Shown here: in pieces, positions 21,840 to 33,682 of the stretch
Layout of the letters: each line of letters opens with the position of its first letter
How positions within the stretch are numbered: position 1 is the first letter of the stretch
NCBI GenBank assembly: GCA_030278955.1
Contig: JAOANR010000015.1
Span: 19,935,073 to 19,999,072, forward strand
DNA from: Hygrophila difformis
Taxonomy: Eukaryota > Streptophyta > Magnoliopsida > Lamiales > Acanthaceae
Reading direction: 5' to 3'
Length of the DNA: 64,000 nucleotides
Notes under the pieces: generated by a model
What the model was told of the DNA's origin: nothing
The model's database searches: none
What the model saw: the letters and a program-made list of their open reading frames with translations, nothing else
Made by a program: the position numbers and the translations under genes

Positions 21840-22572
21840 GTATATTTGTTCCGTGTTCCGCTCTATATTTTCAATGTTGTTCTGGAATAACCTATTTTCC
21901 TCATTCACCATTTTGGGAACTTATTAATCACTAATGATTTCTGCCATTAATTGGGATTTTGGCGGATCACGTTTCCATATCCATTTGTGAAACCGAAATG
22001 GTAAAAATTAATTGTGGCTGAGATGTAATATATTTATGCTCAAATACAGCAAGTTCAGGAGATCCAGAATTGAATCAAGGATAGTAACTCAATTGGTATT
22101 ATACTTTATTTAATTTAAGTTAATTGAATTTATTATAGTTTATTTAATTCAATTTTATTCCATCTACTTTACTTTCATTTATTCTATCTTTATATTGTTT
22201 CTCCGGTTTAATTTAATTCCATACCAATTTATTTTATTATATTTAAAATTATTTTATACTTGGTAATGCGGCTACACACAAAATATTAGTGATCGGTCAA
22301 TTATGCCACATTTCTTGAAAATACTATCCCCCTTCCAATCACTGTTGTTAGGGATCAAACCATAATCCGTCGTACCAAAACTAGTCCCATCACCATTGGA
22401 CCAACCCAATTACCACTAAACCAACTAACAATTGGTATTTTTTTATTCACTTAAGCTGATATTTAGTTAGATATAATTTGTAACACACTGTGTCTTAAAC
22501 CTTGAAAATACTCGGGTTGATACTGCCACATTTCTTGATAAAGCTTTGCCCTGTGCTAACTTGACCAAGAAT
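21840..22572. other. AT-rich spacer, no gene seen
   Basis: The stretch is AT-rich with runs of TTTAATT. 22330-22440 resembles a short repeat (CCATCACCATTGGACCAACCC) but has no defined ends. No coding, RNA or terminal-repeat signal was recognised. Confidence 0.4.
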
Positions 22573-25140
22573 TGTAATAACCCGAAAATTTAAAATCATT
22601 TTCATGCCACTTCACCTAAATTGTTGGCCAATCAACCTACGATCCACGACACAAAGCATGGTATTAAGAACTTGTAACAAAACAAAAAATAACAACAACA
22701 ATGGAAGCATAATAAACATAACAGATCCGGCCTACAAGCCCTACAACATAGTGTAGTTTAATGCGATAACAACACCTGAAAGACATGATGGAATTCGACA
22801 CACTTGATTCAGCCCCCACATATACAAGTCCGCGCGGGCGGGTGGGTCATAAGCCAAGTCCTAAATATACCAAATAAACCATTCAAGCACAACATATAGA
22901 CATACCACTACAATATCCCGCATGTAGCATCAACATCAAACACATAGTTGGAGTCTACAATCCAAGCTACATGCATAGTCAAGCAAGGAAACACGACATA
23001 ATAATGCATAGGGTCCTCTAGGTTCGGTCGTCCCCAAACCCCTCATCAAGGCTTGCGTCATCCATATGAGAATAAATAAAAGGGAAAATAAGCAAGAATT
23101 CAGTACAAAGTACTGAGCAAGAAATAGAGCAAGACGAGAATTGGGGTTAAGAAATAATAATAATAATAATAAAATAATAATAATAATAATAATAACAACA
23201 ATAATAATATAAGAACAACAATAGCAATAACAACAACAACAATAACAATAATTAAGGGCAGGAAATAAATACATAAAATAAAGAGAAAAAGTAAATGCAA
23301 TACGGCACATGAAAATGATGCATGACATGTTATGACCTACGTGTATGTCTACCTAAATAAAACACACGTGATGCCTAGCATGCACCCTAATATCATGGAT
23401 GACATCCTCTCCAAAAGGGGTCCACTAGCCCGTAACGGTCCGAGGTGTCCAGTGCCCTGCCTTGGCACTAAATCTTTTTATGTGGAATACAATGGGGCAT
23501 CCTCAAGACCAACCTCCATCTAGCGGGTAAAGGCTCAGGGAACATCCCTCGAAGCCATACACGATAATGCCCGGACGGTTAGATTCTCTTGATCATGCCA
23601 GCTTGAAAACGCATCATACAAAGACTCCCCAACATTCTCGAAAGCATCATGCCAAGTTAAAGCAACATTCTCAGAAGTATGTCATAAGGAATCATAATAC
23701 AAAGACTCCCCAACATTCACAAATATGAGAATCAATAAAAAGGACGGTTATATTCTTCCGACCCAGCCCAGCTAAAGCTCAGAAGTATGTCACAAGGAAA
23801 AATTCCTAACATCCTCGAAAGCATAATCACACATGAGAGTTGCCAGGTTTCGTCGGCAATGAGGTATGCCAAGTTTCATTGGCAATGAGGTATGCCAAGT
23901 CTCGACATAGCGGCAATGAGGTAGGCCAATTCTAACATAACGGCTAAATATCACATAATCCATAAAGCAAGAAATCCGTCCACCAAGTATTCGTTAAGGT
24001 TCTAAGGTATGGCCTAAGTGCTATGGCAGCATACAAGTCATAAGAACACTTAAATTCAACTACGGTATCATGTTCTTCGTTCCAACGACCTTAATCGCAT
24101 AAATTCCAAAATTTTCTAATTTCTAAGGCGATATAAATTCATATGAAATGCCTAATCACGTCTAAGTTCTCATACAATAAGTTCTAAACATCCCTAACAA
24201 TGTTATATGATCAATCATGCAAGAATATACGAAGAAAAATGCAAGGAAACGCTTAAAAATACAAAAAGTAAAAAATTTCGCCAAGGTAGCAGCTTGCCCG
24301 TGTTGGGCGCGCGCTGGCACGTTGGGGGCGCGCCGCGGAACGAAGGGACACGCTGGCGGCATCATTCTGGGTGCTGGCGCGAAACGAGCATATGAACACG
24401 CCGCCAAACGCCATTGAAGCTGTTTTGGTGCTTCTACAAGCTCAAAAACACCATTTTAGAGCTAATCTAATCCTTGCCTTCAACCAAGAAGCTCCCAAAA
24501 CGAATTCTTGGGATCCCCAAACTCAATCTTCAATCTACAAAAAAAATTCCCCCAAAAGTCCATCATCTTCAACCTCAAACCGACACCTCCATTAATGCTC
24601 AAAGCCACCAACAACACACATAGAGGCTATAAACATACTTCAACACCAATACAAGCTCAACAATCCAAGAATTAGGGATCCCAAGCTCCAAACTACAAGA
24701 ATACCGTACAACTCCCAATTCTCTTCACTTCTCCAAACACATCCGAAATCTAAATTTAAACAATAGAATGGTAGGGAAAAAAAGAGTAAAACACTTACCT
24801 AACCTAATTAGACCGTTCTCCCGGCCAGAGTGATTTGAGCAAGACATGAAGATTTCGATCGAGAAGAGAAGCCCTAGTTCTTGGCCAATGAAAGCTACAG
24901 GTTGTGAGATTGGAATGGAGAAGGAACTGGGTCTCCAAGACCCATTTTCAAAATTTTAAGGGCCCAAATGTGTCCTGGTCGGGTCGGGTACGGGTCATGG
25001 TGTTGGGTCTCCCCCTTCATCCGTTTATTCCTTTGAATTGGGCTCCATTTATTTGCTCTCCTTTCAAGTGGGTTAGATCTTCACTCTTTATTCTTGGGCT
25101 TCAAATAATTTTTAGAGCCCAAGTTTTTCATGCCAAATAA
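22573..25140 (-). repeat. LTR-D: gypsy LTR in reverse orientation, right end truncated
   Basis: It starts TGTAATAACCCGAAAA on plus, the usual end of this LTR group. It carries the conserved hairpin CAGTACAAAGTACTG at 23101-23115 followed by AGCAAG. A GC-rich block lies at about 24296-24380 (GGCGCGCGCTGG), and a donor-like site is seen as CACTTACCTAACC near 24794. No primer site or polypurine tract follows on either side, so it is a truncated or solo copy. The right limit near 25140 is where the pattern fades before the next MITE. Confidence 0.65.
23149..23255. repeat. (AAT)n/(AAC)n microsatellite inside LTR-D
   Basis: Trinucleotide AAT repeats grade into AAC repeats over about 105 bp. They produce long spurious Ile/Leu/Tyr ORFs on the minus strand. 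Confidence 0.9.
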
Positions 25141-25150
25141 TATAATAGTA

Positions 25151-25495
25151 CTCCCTCCATCCGACTAATAGTGTCCAATTTCTTTTGGGCATGATATTTT
25201 ATATGGGGAAAGTTAGTATTTAATGTAGGGGTAGGTTAGTGTTTAAAGTGGAATTAAATTTGGAAATTATGTGATGTGATTGTAAGGTATTTGAATTTTT
25301 AATTGATTTATTTATGTGTGATGTGATAGTTGTGTGTTTGAAATTTAATAGTATATTTATTAATTTATTAATGTGATGTGATGATAGTGAGTTTAGTAAT
25401 TAAAATATTTAATTTTTTTCTAACAGGAAAATGTGACAATTGTAATGGGACGGACCAAAAAGGAAAATGAGATGGAATTAATGGGACGGATGGAG
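25151..25495. mobile_element. Stowaway-type MITE (345 bp)
   Basis: Ends are CTCCCTCCATCCGACT and GGGACGGATGGAG with TA on both sides (25149-25150 and 25496-25497). The body (ATGTGATGTGATTG, GTTAGTGTTTAAAGTGG) is the inverse relative of the copy at 1722-2049. Confidence 0.9.
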
Positions 25496-25497
25496 TA

Positions 25498-27239
25498 CTT
25501 CACTAGTAACCTTCAGTTTGCTAGGTTATATATTTTAACAACACATACTTTTGCATATATAAACCATAGTAGAAAGTATATAGCTTTTCGTTTATAATTT
25601 TCTAGTCATTTATCACTTGAGTGATCAAGAAATATTCATTTTCTGCCTTATTTGAATTTCAATGTAATCACCATTTTGGCAAATATTTTAAAAGCTTGGT
25701 AAATTTCGTTATTGTTGCTAAAATAAGGCGCATTAAATCGTCTTTGTCCCTTCACGGATAAATATAATGACTTTGCAAGAGCCTTAATGCATTTAGCATT
25801 ACCTGTTATGGTTTTTACCGTGGTCTTTCCCAACTTTATGTGGGAGAAAAAAAACATTTGCTTTCAGAATATTGTGCATTTTGCAATGCCATTGAGATAT
25901 ATATCTCATCCTCTGCTTTTAGATTTTGGCATTCATTTATAATTAAACATAATAATTTCAAGATATATTTAAATAAAGGAGATTCGACAATAAGGGATTA
26001 CAATGTGTGGAGTGTAAGCCATGTAATAAGAATTTCAACATATAGCACTATCATAGTGCTTGAAATTAATCGTATTATAGTGCGAAATTTTTCCACGATT
26101 TATTATGTCATGTCATCATTTATATAGGCAAATTAAAATCTGCATATTTTTCATTTCAATTTGCTTGATTTTTCTTTCTTTTCAATATCATAAGGCCTAA
26201 TAGGCCGAGACAATTGACCAAATAGTTGGCAATGCGGCAAACATGACAAAATAGTGCTTTTACAGGCTTAGCAACAATGATCTTTTAATATAAGTTTTAA
26301 AACATTTTTCCTATATAAGCGTAATTGATCGTTTTTTAATACCACTTTGGGTATTTCATGATTCATCCGATTTAATCGCATATATTCACCGTCTTTTAGG
26401 GTTTTATCCTCATTTTGAGATTTTGCAGCATTCCACCATTATAAAGACCACTTGATTCATGTCAAAATTTATTTGACTCCGGCCAAGAATTGGGCAATAC
26501 TTCAAATTGCTTTTTCAAGTCAAGTGTGATATATTTCAATCACAGTGATAGTTTTCTTAGCATATTGAGTCCAACTGCATTTTCAATCCAATATATGGAC
26601 ATTCAAACAAATACTACATATTTATATGGTTAGTCATAACAATATTCAAATGATAAATTAAATAAGTATTACCTCCAACAATAATCTTCATAGATTAAAA
26701 CTTCCATCGACAGCACCTCAACAAGTTACTTTGCTGATTACGTGTTGTATACTTATCCAAATAGAATTATATATTTGTGTGTAAAAATATTACTTATTAA
26801 TCTTTGAAGGTGTGTGCTGTGAGAAGAATATGAAAAATGTAAAATTAGAGAGAGAATGATTGCATTATGGACAAAGGAGGAGAGAATCATTTTCATTAAT
26901 CACATTACAACCGGTTACAATGAATTTTAAAGGAACATTGCATGACTTCAATGTCTTATCATAAGACAAGTGTACCTACCCAGTAGAGTTAGGGTCCTAA
27001 AATTGAATATTCAGGAGAATCCTGAACATGATATACATGATACATCCTTTCTAGGAAGATGGAGGGTCTGGGATACGATCGCCTTGCCCCATCGCACCCC
27101 TGGGAAGGCCCGTACATGCCAGGTTCATACTTAACTAAATTTTCGGCATTATATATGTGGAGGTAATATCTCATTATGACCGAAATTAAAGCCATGATTT
27201 GCTACCCATTAATTTCCTTCATTTTGGGGGTGTTATGTC
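25498..27239. other. AT-rich intergenic DNA, no gene seen
   Basis: Only short ORFs without motifs occur. 26985-27180 is less AT-rich (CGATCGCCTTGCCCCATCGC) and may be an old repeat fragment, but no terminal repeats or duplications were found. Confidence 0.4.
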
Positions 27240-27675
27240 TCTCCCATAGTTATTAAAATCTCGATCTTGATTTTAAGATCTTACGATTTTACGATCTCAG
27301 TTTTTAAAAATGATTTAGATCTTTGTAGGATATTGAACTTGATCCCGATCTGAATTGTAAAATCTCAATCTTAATGGTAGAATCTTACTATCTTATACGA
27401 TCGGATCCTATCAAAATTTGAAATATGCTCCCATAATATCATGTTTTTCATAAAATCGGTATTGAATTTTATTTTCGACTGTTTTTAGTGCTTTATTGCT
27501 TCATTTACCTAAAAATATTCTATATTATGCTTTCATTTGTTAATATATACGCTTATTTTTATCTATTATTTCAATTTGGTAGGATCTTAGGATCTAATTT
27601 CGATCTTACGATCCCGATCTTGCAAAGATAAAAACTTTCCCAGGTAAGATCGATCTTGAAACCTTGGTCTCTCCC
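27240..27675. repeat. GATCTTAC-rich dispersed repeat, probably a MITE
   Basis: The words GATCTTAC, CGATCTTG and GATCCCGATCT recur in both orientations. The ends (AAAATCTCGATCTTGATTTT and AAGATCGATCTTGAAACCTT) are roughly inverted, suggesting a MITE. No target duplication was fixed. It sits directly upstream of the acceptor of the exon interrupted by the copia element. Confidence 0.5.
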
Positions 27676-27738
27676 AAAAGTTCTCCAGGTCCAACCTTGG
27701 CAGCATGCAGTTGTCCGTCTTGGATCCACCATAGCAGC

Positions 27739-28581
27739 TGTTGTTATCACTAACTAGCTCCTGTGCAAATGAAGTAGTTCCATGGTTGTTGAAACTACGC
27801 TAGAACGACCTGAGCAGTTACAGACAGACATGTGCGATAGTTATTTGACATGTGCGCGTGTCTAACCGACCCAAGAGGATCTAATTCGTGCTTCTGAGTT
27901 TATATACCTGTGTTTAGACCCTCTGTAAATAGTTTTGAGCTTTATTGAGTTGTAATTTTCGATTTTGAGAGATTTTATGAGTCGGTTACTCTCTAGCTTT
28001 TCACAGTTTGATTCTGGGAGAGATTAGAAAATCCCTTGATGTGATTTCTGCACTTTTAGAAGATCTTTCGTTTATTCATCTAGGTCTGCGCTGAAATGGC
28101 TTCGACGGATTCATCTTGTTGAAGAAACTCGTTTCTACATTTTTGTGTTGCAAAGTCGTCTTGGCGAAGAGACTTTGAAGGAATCTGAACGAGAGGATCC
28201 AGGATATCTGCTACACCTGATTTTCAAGACTTGAAGATCAGAACAATCGGAGGTTACCTGTTTGGCCTGACTGTCCGAGGATCGGTGTTGTGGGGGTGTT
28301 CAGACAACGATCAATCTGCAGACTGTAAGTCGTGTGAGATAGAGTAGTTTCTTGATTGTTTGATTGTTTTAGTCTTAGTTTTCTTGAGTGATAGTATTAG
28401 AGCCTGAATTGGAATCCCCCAGACGTAGATCCGTTGGATCGAACTGGGTTACCAAATTTGTGTGTCATTACTTTCCGCTGCATTACACTTTCTGCACACG
28501 GACACTATCGTTCACAAGTCGTTTTAATTACCGCTCAACTACGCGCTTAACACAAGATTTCAGTATTATCTGGGACCGACA
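27739..28581 (+). repeat. 5' LTR of the copia element
   Basis: It is 843 bp, begins TGTTGTTATCACTAAC and ends GGGACCGACA. Two bases later the primer site TGGTATCAGAGC (28584-28595) follows. Confidence 0.93.
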
Positions 28582-28583
28582 AT

Positions 28584-28595
28584 TGGTATCAGAGC
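28584..28595 (+). other. Primer binding site of the copia element (iMet tRNA)
   Basis: TGGTATCAGAGC, two bases after the 5' LTR, complementary to the 3' end of initiator Met tRNA. Confidence 0.93.
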
Positions 28596-28641
28596 GGCAG
28601 ACTCTGACATATTAGAGGCGATCTGAAGAAATCTTGGTAAG

Positions 28642-30450
28642 ATGAGTAGAGAAGGCGCATCACTTTCAAGACCACCATTGTTCGATGGCACTAACTACAG
28701 ATGTTGGAGAACTCGGATGAAGATTCATCTAATGGCCCTTGGAGATGAAGTATGGGACGCAGTCGAGACAGCCTGGCAACCACCAACTCGACCACAGACT
28801 GCTCCAGCAGGTTCCACAGAACCACCTGGTAGTCGGCCAGCAACCAAGGCTGAATATACTCAAGCCGAAAAAGATGCCAAGAAAGGAAACTATACTGCCC
28901 TAAATGCAATTTTCAGTGCTATGGACGAGACGCAGTTCCAATTGGTCACCAACCACACGTTAGCTCATGATGCATGGAAAACTCTAGAGGTGATGTACGA
29001 AGGTTCTGAGGATGTTCGAGCTACCAAATTACAACGAGTTGAGACCATGTTCGAGAATCTGAAAATGAATAAAGACGAATCGATCTCAACTTATTACGGG
29101 AGGTTCAAGGACATTGTAAATCAAACCTATTCCTTGGGATTGATTTATGATAATCAAAAGCTTGTTTGAAAGATGATGACTCTCACCAAGAAGTATGCCC
29201 CGAAGGTTGCTACATTGGAAGAATTGGATAAGTTGAACACTATTACCTTGGATGGTTTAGTTGGAATTCTTCAAACCTATGAAATGAATCACTTGGAAGA
29301 AGAACTACCAAGAACCATTGCTCTAAACATTGAAGAAGATTATGGAGATAGTTCTGAAGATGAGGTAGTCCACTTAATGAAGAAATTGACCAGACTGCTT
29401 CAAGAAAGAAGGAACAAAAGAAAAACTCAAGATCGCAGTTCTGATGATGTTCAGACGACTGACAGACCACCCCGCAGAGATTCTAAAAGAAAAGACAGCA
29501 GTAAAAGTGATCGATCAGATAGAAAGAGCAAAAACCATGAGAAGCCTGACAAATTCACTTCTGTGATATGCCATGAATGTGGAGGAACGGGACACTTTAA
29601 ATCTGAATGTGCCACGACCAAAAGGAAAGAAATGGAGGCAAAGAAAGCATTGCAAGCAACCCTCAGTGATCGAGACGACGATGAAACTCCTGATCAGATC
29701 AGTGACACAGAAGAAGTTGTTGCATTTACGTTGAGAGATGCAAGCTCCACTCCATTGGAAGGTATAATCAAATCAATATGTTTTTCACCTAATAAAGATG
29801 CTTCTGATTCAGGTGACAGTGATGATGAGTATGATCAACTACTTGCTGACTACAATGAGCTTAAAAAAGAATTTGAAGCTGCTGTTCGGGAAAATAAGAA
29901 GTTGTTGGGACAACTCGCGGACGTCGGAATTTCCTATGATGAAGAAGTCGAGAAGAATGAAGTAATACAAAATGAACTAGATTCCTTGAAGAGGAAGAAT
30001 GATAAGCTTAAAGCCCAAAATTCTGATTTGCAAAAGGAGTTAGATGATTTGAAACTCAAGAACGACGATCTACAAAAGGTAAACAAAGGTAAAAGTGCTC
30101 TTGATGAAATTCTAACTTCTGGAAAACGTTTTGGAGATCAAACAGGTATAGGTTATAAGAAGAAATCAACTTCAAGAAATACCATGTTCGTAAGTGGAGG
30201 ATACTTGACTTCGCAATATAAGGAGACTGGCAGTAACGATGTTACAACGCCGTCCAGACGACAGAAGGACTGCAGTTATTGTCAACTACCTGGACATTCT
30301 GCAAACAAATGTATCAGAATAGTAAGAGACTTAATGAATGGTCGGGCTGTTGTTTGGCCATCACAGGAACTTCGAAAAAGGATCAGAGTACAAAGAGTAT
30401 GGATTCCAAAGAAGAAATATCTGCCACTGAAAGATGTTGAGACCAAATGA
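28642..30450 (+). pseudogene. Copia gag with two zinc knuckles, one in-frame stop
   Basis: The ATG at 28642 opens MSREGASLSRPPLFDGTNY, the classic copia Gag N-terminus (FDGTNYxxWRxRM). The capsid region follows (LEVMYEGSEDVRATKLQRVE, YYGRFKDIVNQ). A TGA at 29167-29169 interrupts it, and the same frame continues from 29170 for ~427 codons. That part holds a CCHC knuckle CHECGGTGHFKSEC (~29570), a Lys/Glu-rich coiled coil at about 29840-30080 and a second CCHC (CSYCQLPGHSANKC, ~30270). It ends shortly after WIPKK, the point where copia protease normally follows. Apart from the stop, the frame is open for 603 codons, so Gag was conserved until recently. Pol has been lost completely. Confidence 0.9.
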
Positions 30451-31218
30451 GACCAATAAGCCATATCAACTAAAGAGAATTTCAGACTTATGATTTCAGA
30501 GTAAGAAAGGGAAGGTATTGGACCAACCCAGCACAAAGTTTGAACCACTTGAGCTTGAGATAAAGATTGTAGCTGTGATGAAGCTGTTACTGAAGTCTCA
30601 TAATTACTCACAGACTACAGTATCAATGGGCAAACAGATTTTATTTTTCATTGATATATTTTTGAGCTAATGAATTTTTGATTGCTTGTTTTAAGGAGAT
30701 ATTAGGTTATTCCAATGAACGACACCTATGAGTTTGATGATTCTTCCATCATGGGGGAGATTTGTTGTTGATGGTATGATTCTGATCAATACTGACGGGT
30801 AGTCATGACAACTGGGTAACGATATTCCTAAACTTTGGTTATTATGGTATTGGTTATTGTTGGACAATATTTGTGGATGTTTGATGACTGTTTTGGTTTT
30901 TGAACTGATTTGACTGGATGATTTCTGAAACTGGATTACTTTTGAACTTGATCTATTATTGATCTATAATAGTTGTTAGGTAATTCTGATAACTGCTGAA
31001 CTACTTAGTTTTTATTTGCTCTGATGTTTCTATCTGCACTATGATTATGATTTGAATGCTTCATGGATGTTGTTTTTGATATGTTATGATTATTCTGTAA
31101 CATCCTATTTGTGAATCATATTGTTTTGCTATGATATGATCTCTTATATTCTTTGGACTTAGATAGTTTCAACACCATTTGGTGATGGAATTATCATCTC
31201 CACAAGAGTGGGGGAGAT
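30451..31218 (+). other. Non-coding 3' region and polypurine tract of the copia element
   Basis: No ORF or domain is seen. The AT-rich sequence ends with AGAGTGGGGGAGAT (31205-31218), the plus-strand primer, directly before the 3' LTR. A similar CATGGGGGAGAT word at about 30753 may be a second, unused tract. Confidence 0.75.
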
Positions 31219-32062
31219 TGTTGTTATCACTAACTAGCTCCTGTGCAGATGAAGTAGTTCCATGGTTGTTGAAACTACGCTAGAACGACCTGAGCAGTTA
31301 CAGACAGACATGTGCGACAGTTATTTGACATGTGCGCGTGTCTAACCGACCCAAGAGGATCTAATTTGTGCTTATGAGTTTATATACCTGTGTTTAGACC
31401 CTCTGTAAATAGTTTTGAGCTTTATTGAGTTGTAATTTTCGATTTTTAGAGATTTTATGAGTCGGTTACTCTCTAGCTTTTCATAGTTTGATTCTTGGAG
31501 AGATTAGAAAATCCCTTGATGTGATTTCTGCACTTTTAGAAGATCTTTCGTTTATTCATCTAGGTCTGCGCTGAAATGGCTTCGACGGATTCATCTTGTT
31601 GAAGAAACTCGTTTCTACATTTTCGTGTTGCAAAGTCGTCTTGGCGAAGAGACTTTGAAGGAATCTGAAGGAGAGGATTCAGGATATCTGCGACACCTGA
31701 TTTCCAAGACTTGAAGATCAGAACAATCGGAGGTTACCTGTTTGGCCTGACTGTCCGAGGATCGGTGTTGTGGGGGAGTTCAGACAACGATCAATCTGCA
31801 GACTGTAAGTCGTGTGAGATAGAGTCAGTTCCTTGATTGTTTGATTGTTTTAGTCTTAGTTTTCTTGAGTGATAGTATTAGAGCCTGGACTGGAATCCCC
31901 CAGACGTAGATCCATAGGATCGAACTGGGTTACCAAATTTGTGTGTCATTACTTTCTGCTGCATTACACTTTCTGCACACGCACACTATCGTTCACAAGT
32001 CGTTTTAACTACCGCTCGACTACACGCTTAACACAAGATTTCAGTATTATCTGGGACCGACA
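31219..32062 (+). repeat. 3' LTR of the copia element
   Basis: It is 844 bp and collinear with the 5' LTR with about 25 differences, including a one-base insertion near 31825. It ends GGGACCGACA before the duplicated target ACAGC. Confidence 0.93.
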
Positions 32063-32311
32063 ACAGCCATTCGAGAAAATGATTCATCTAAATTTGGCTC
32101 AGAAGACGAATTAACCATTGATGTATATAAAAGCACGCAAGATGATTGTACGCGTGGCGGAGATTCAGATATTACTGTGATGATAATGCGATGACCAACG
32201 ATTTGATACACGTGAATGGTCCCCCTACAAAAGGTGACGATGAGAGCGAATATAATAGAGAAATCGTCTAATTATAACTCCAACATAAAATACTAGTAAC
32301 TCGGCATAAAA

Positions 32312-32497
32312 AATAAAAATAAAAATTAGGGGTTGGGGACTTACCCTAGCGGTCAAGTCCCCCGTCTCCCAATCATAGGTTGGGGGTTCGATCCCCACCC
32401 GGCCCCCTATCCCTCCCATTTATCCTCCTTTGTAATTTGTGTGGTTTGGGCTCCCACACACATTTGCCGACACATGAGTGTCATTGTTTACCAAAAA
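32312..32497 (+). mobile_element. tRNA-derived SINE, family 1, copy b
   Basis: The head reads GGGGACTTACCCTAGCGGTC and has the box B GGTTCGATCCC. The body CCTTTGTAATTTGTGTGG is shared with copies a and c. It is flanked by the 14-bp repeat AACTCGGCATAAAA at 32298-32311 and 32498-32511. An A-rich stretch precedes the tRNA-like head. Confidence 0.88.
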
Positions 32498-32668
32498 AAC
32501 TCGGCATAAAATTTTTGTAACTACGCATATTTTGATACAGAAACATCATGACATTATAAACATGACACGGAAATAATTATACAGCATGGGAAGCACGTAA
32601 TTCAAAAATAATAAAAGGAACTCGGCATAGTTATAATGCGGAATAGGAACACAAAAACAATTCCAACT

Positions 32669-33306
32669 TGTTGCTCTCGTTTCGGGCAACACTTAATCCT
32701 CTAGATAGAGCCTTCAAGACGGAAGGCGGGACGAGGACCGTCCCAAGAGATGCTAGGAACTAGAGCATCACGAAATAAACTAAGGAAATAAAGGAAAGCA
32801 GTAAAAAAACAGTAAAGAATGCATTAAGAAAAGCGATAAATAAAAGTAAAGTACTGAAAAAATAAAGACATTGTATTGAAATGTTTGGTGATTGAGGAAC
32901 CCAGATTACATCTGAAGTTCTAATATTTATAGAATGCCTGGTGTCTGTTCATTAGGAGGCACCGGTAAAAAGGGATAAAGATGGAATTCAAAAAGGTCTT
33001 CACCGTCTTTATTCTGGTACTGGCGCGGATAAGGCTTCCGCGAGGCTGAGGAGAGTCTTTGCTCGGGGTGACGTCACCTCTTAACGTTCTGGAATCGCTT
33101 CCTCTAACTCGTGGTACTCGGGCAGTTATCGCACTTGGGCATATACCGTTTATTTAGATAGGTTGGCTTGCTCGGGCGACGTCCCTCGGGGTCCATGGGC
33201 TGGTCTTGGGCCATCTCTCTCATATCAACCCTATAAATTGGATCCTTATGTAAATTGGGCTAGATATGTACGTGGCCTGGGTTAACGCAATTTTTAGGTG
33301 TTAACA
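32669..33306 (-). repeat. Solo LTR (638 bp) with perfect target duplication
   Basis: In the sense direction it begins TGTTAACACC and ends GAGAGCAACA, and it is flanked on both sides by CAACT (32664-32668 and 33307-33311). There is no internal region, so it is the product of LTR-LTR recombination. The start resembles the solo LTR at 46283-46764 (TGTTGTCACCTAAAAA). Confidence 0.87.
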
Positions 33307-33421
33307 CAACTGCTCTATATCCTAGTAAACATGATATATGCCCCACCATATGTGCTAATTTTATGCACAATCATGCTAGTCTAATATTTTCTTAATTAAA
33401 ATTTTCTTTCCAAGTTGTATA

Positions 33422-33680
33422 CTCCCTCCGTTTTAAAAAAATTGTAACATTCATGGATTTCACGCAATCTAATACATCTTTTAAACGCTTAATATCTCAA
33501 ATTTTATAAAGTAAAAATTTTAAAAATTTGATATTATAAATCTACGCGATTAGACGAATCCAACAAGATCCCACTTGACTATGTTTTATCTTATAGAATT
33601 GTGACAAAAAATTGAATCGAAATTACTCAATGAATAGTAAGAACTATTCACATGTTCCAATTTTATGAGAACGGAGGGAG
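33422..33680 (+). mobile_element. Stowaway-like MITE, second subfamily (259 bp)
   Basis: Ends are CTCCCTCCGTTTTAAAA and GAGAACGGAGGGAG with TA on both sides. The body (CACGCAATCTAATACATC, GATTAGACGAATCCAACAAG) recurs at 2.1, 52.1, 52.4 and 53.8 kb. Confidence 0.9.
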
Positions 33681-33682
33681 TA

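Larger units (their letters stand above)
27739..32062 (+). mobile_element. Gag-only Ty1/copia element (non-autonomous)
   Basis: Two LTRs (843 and 844 bp, TGTTGTTATCAC...GGGACCGACA) flank an iMet primer site, a gag gene and ~770 bp of non-coding DNA ending in a polypurine tract. No protease, integrase or reverse transcriptase is present. The flanks GCAGC (27734-27738) and ACAGC (32063-32067) are a near-perfect 5-bp duplication. About 25 differences between LTRs by eye (3%) imply roughly 1 million years at usual plant rates. LTR-gag-LTR elements of this type depend on enzymes from an autonomous partner. Confidence 0.92.
27689..32194 (+). pseudogene. Host coding exon interrupted by a copia element
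   Basis: After an acceptor-like TTCTCCAG (27681-27688) the frame reads VQPWQHAVVRLGSTIA up to 27738, where the copia element begins. Removing the element and one target copy, the same frame continues without a break from 32068 as IRENDSSKFGSEDELTIDVY and beyond, to a TGA at 32192-32194. The total is about 58 codons including the junction codon. An exact in-frame rejoining across a 4.3-kb insertion supports a former exon, probably the last exon of a gene. The product is not recognised. With the element present, the exon would run into LTR sequence. Confidence 0.5.

Noticed and set aside
22936..23328. Membrane-like Ile/Leu/Tyr/Cys-rich ORF
   Set aside because: It translates the (AAT)n/(AAC)n microsatellite within LTR-D.
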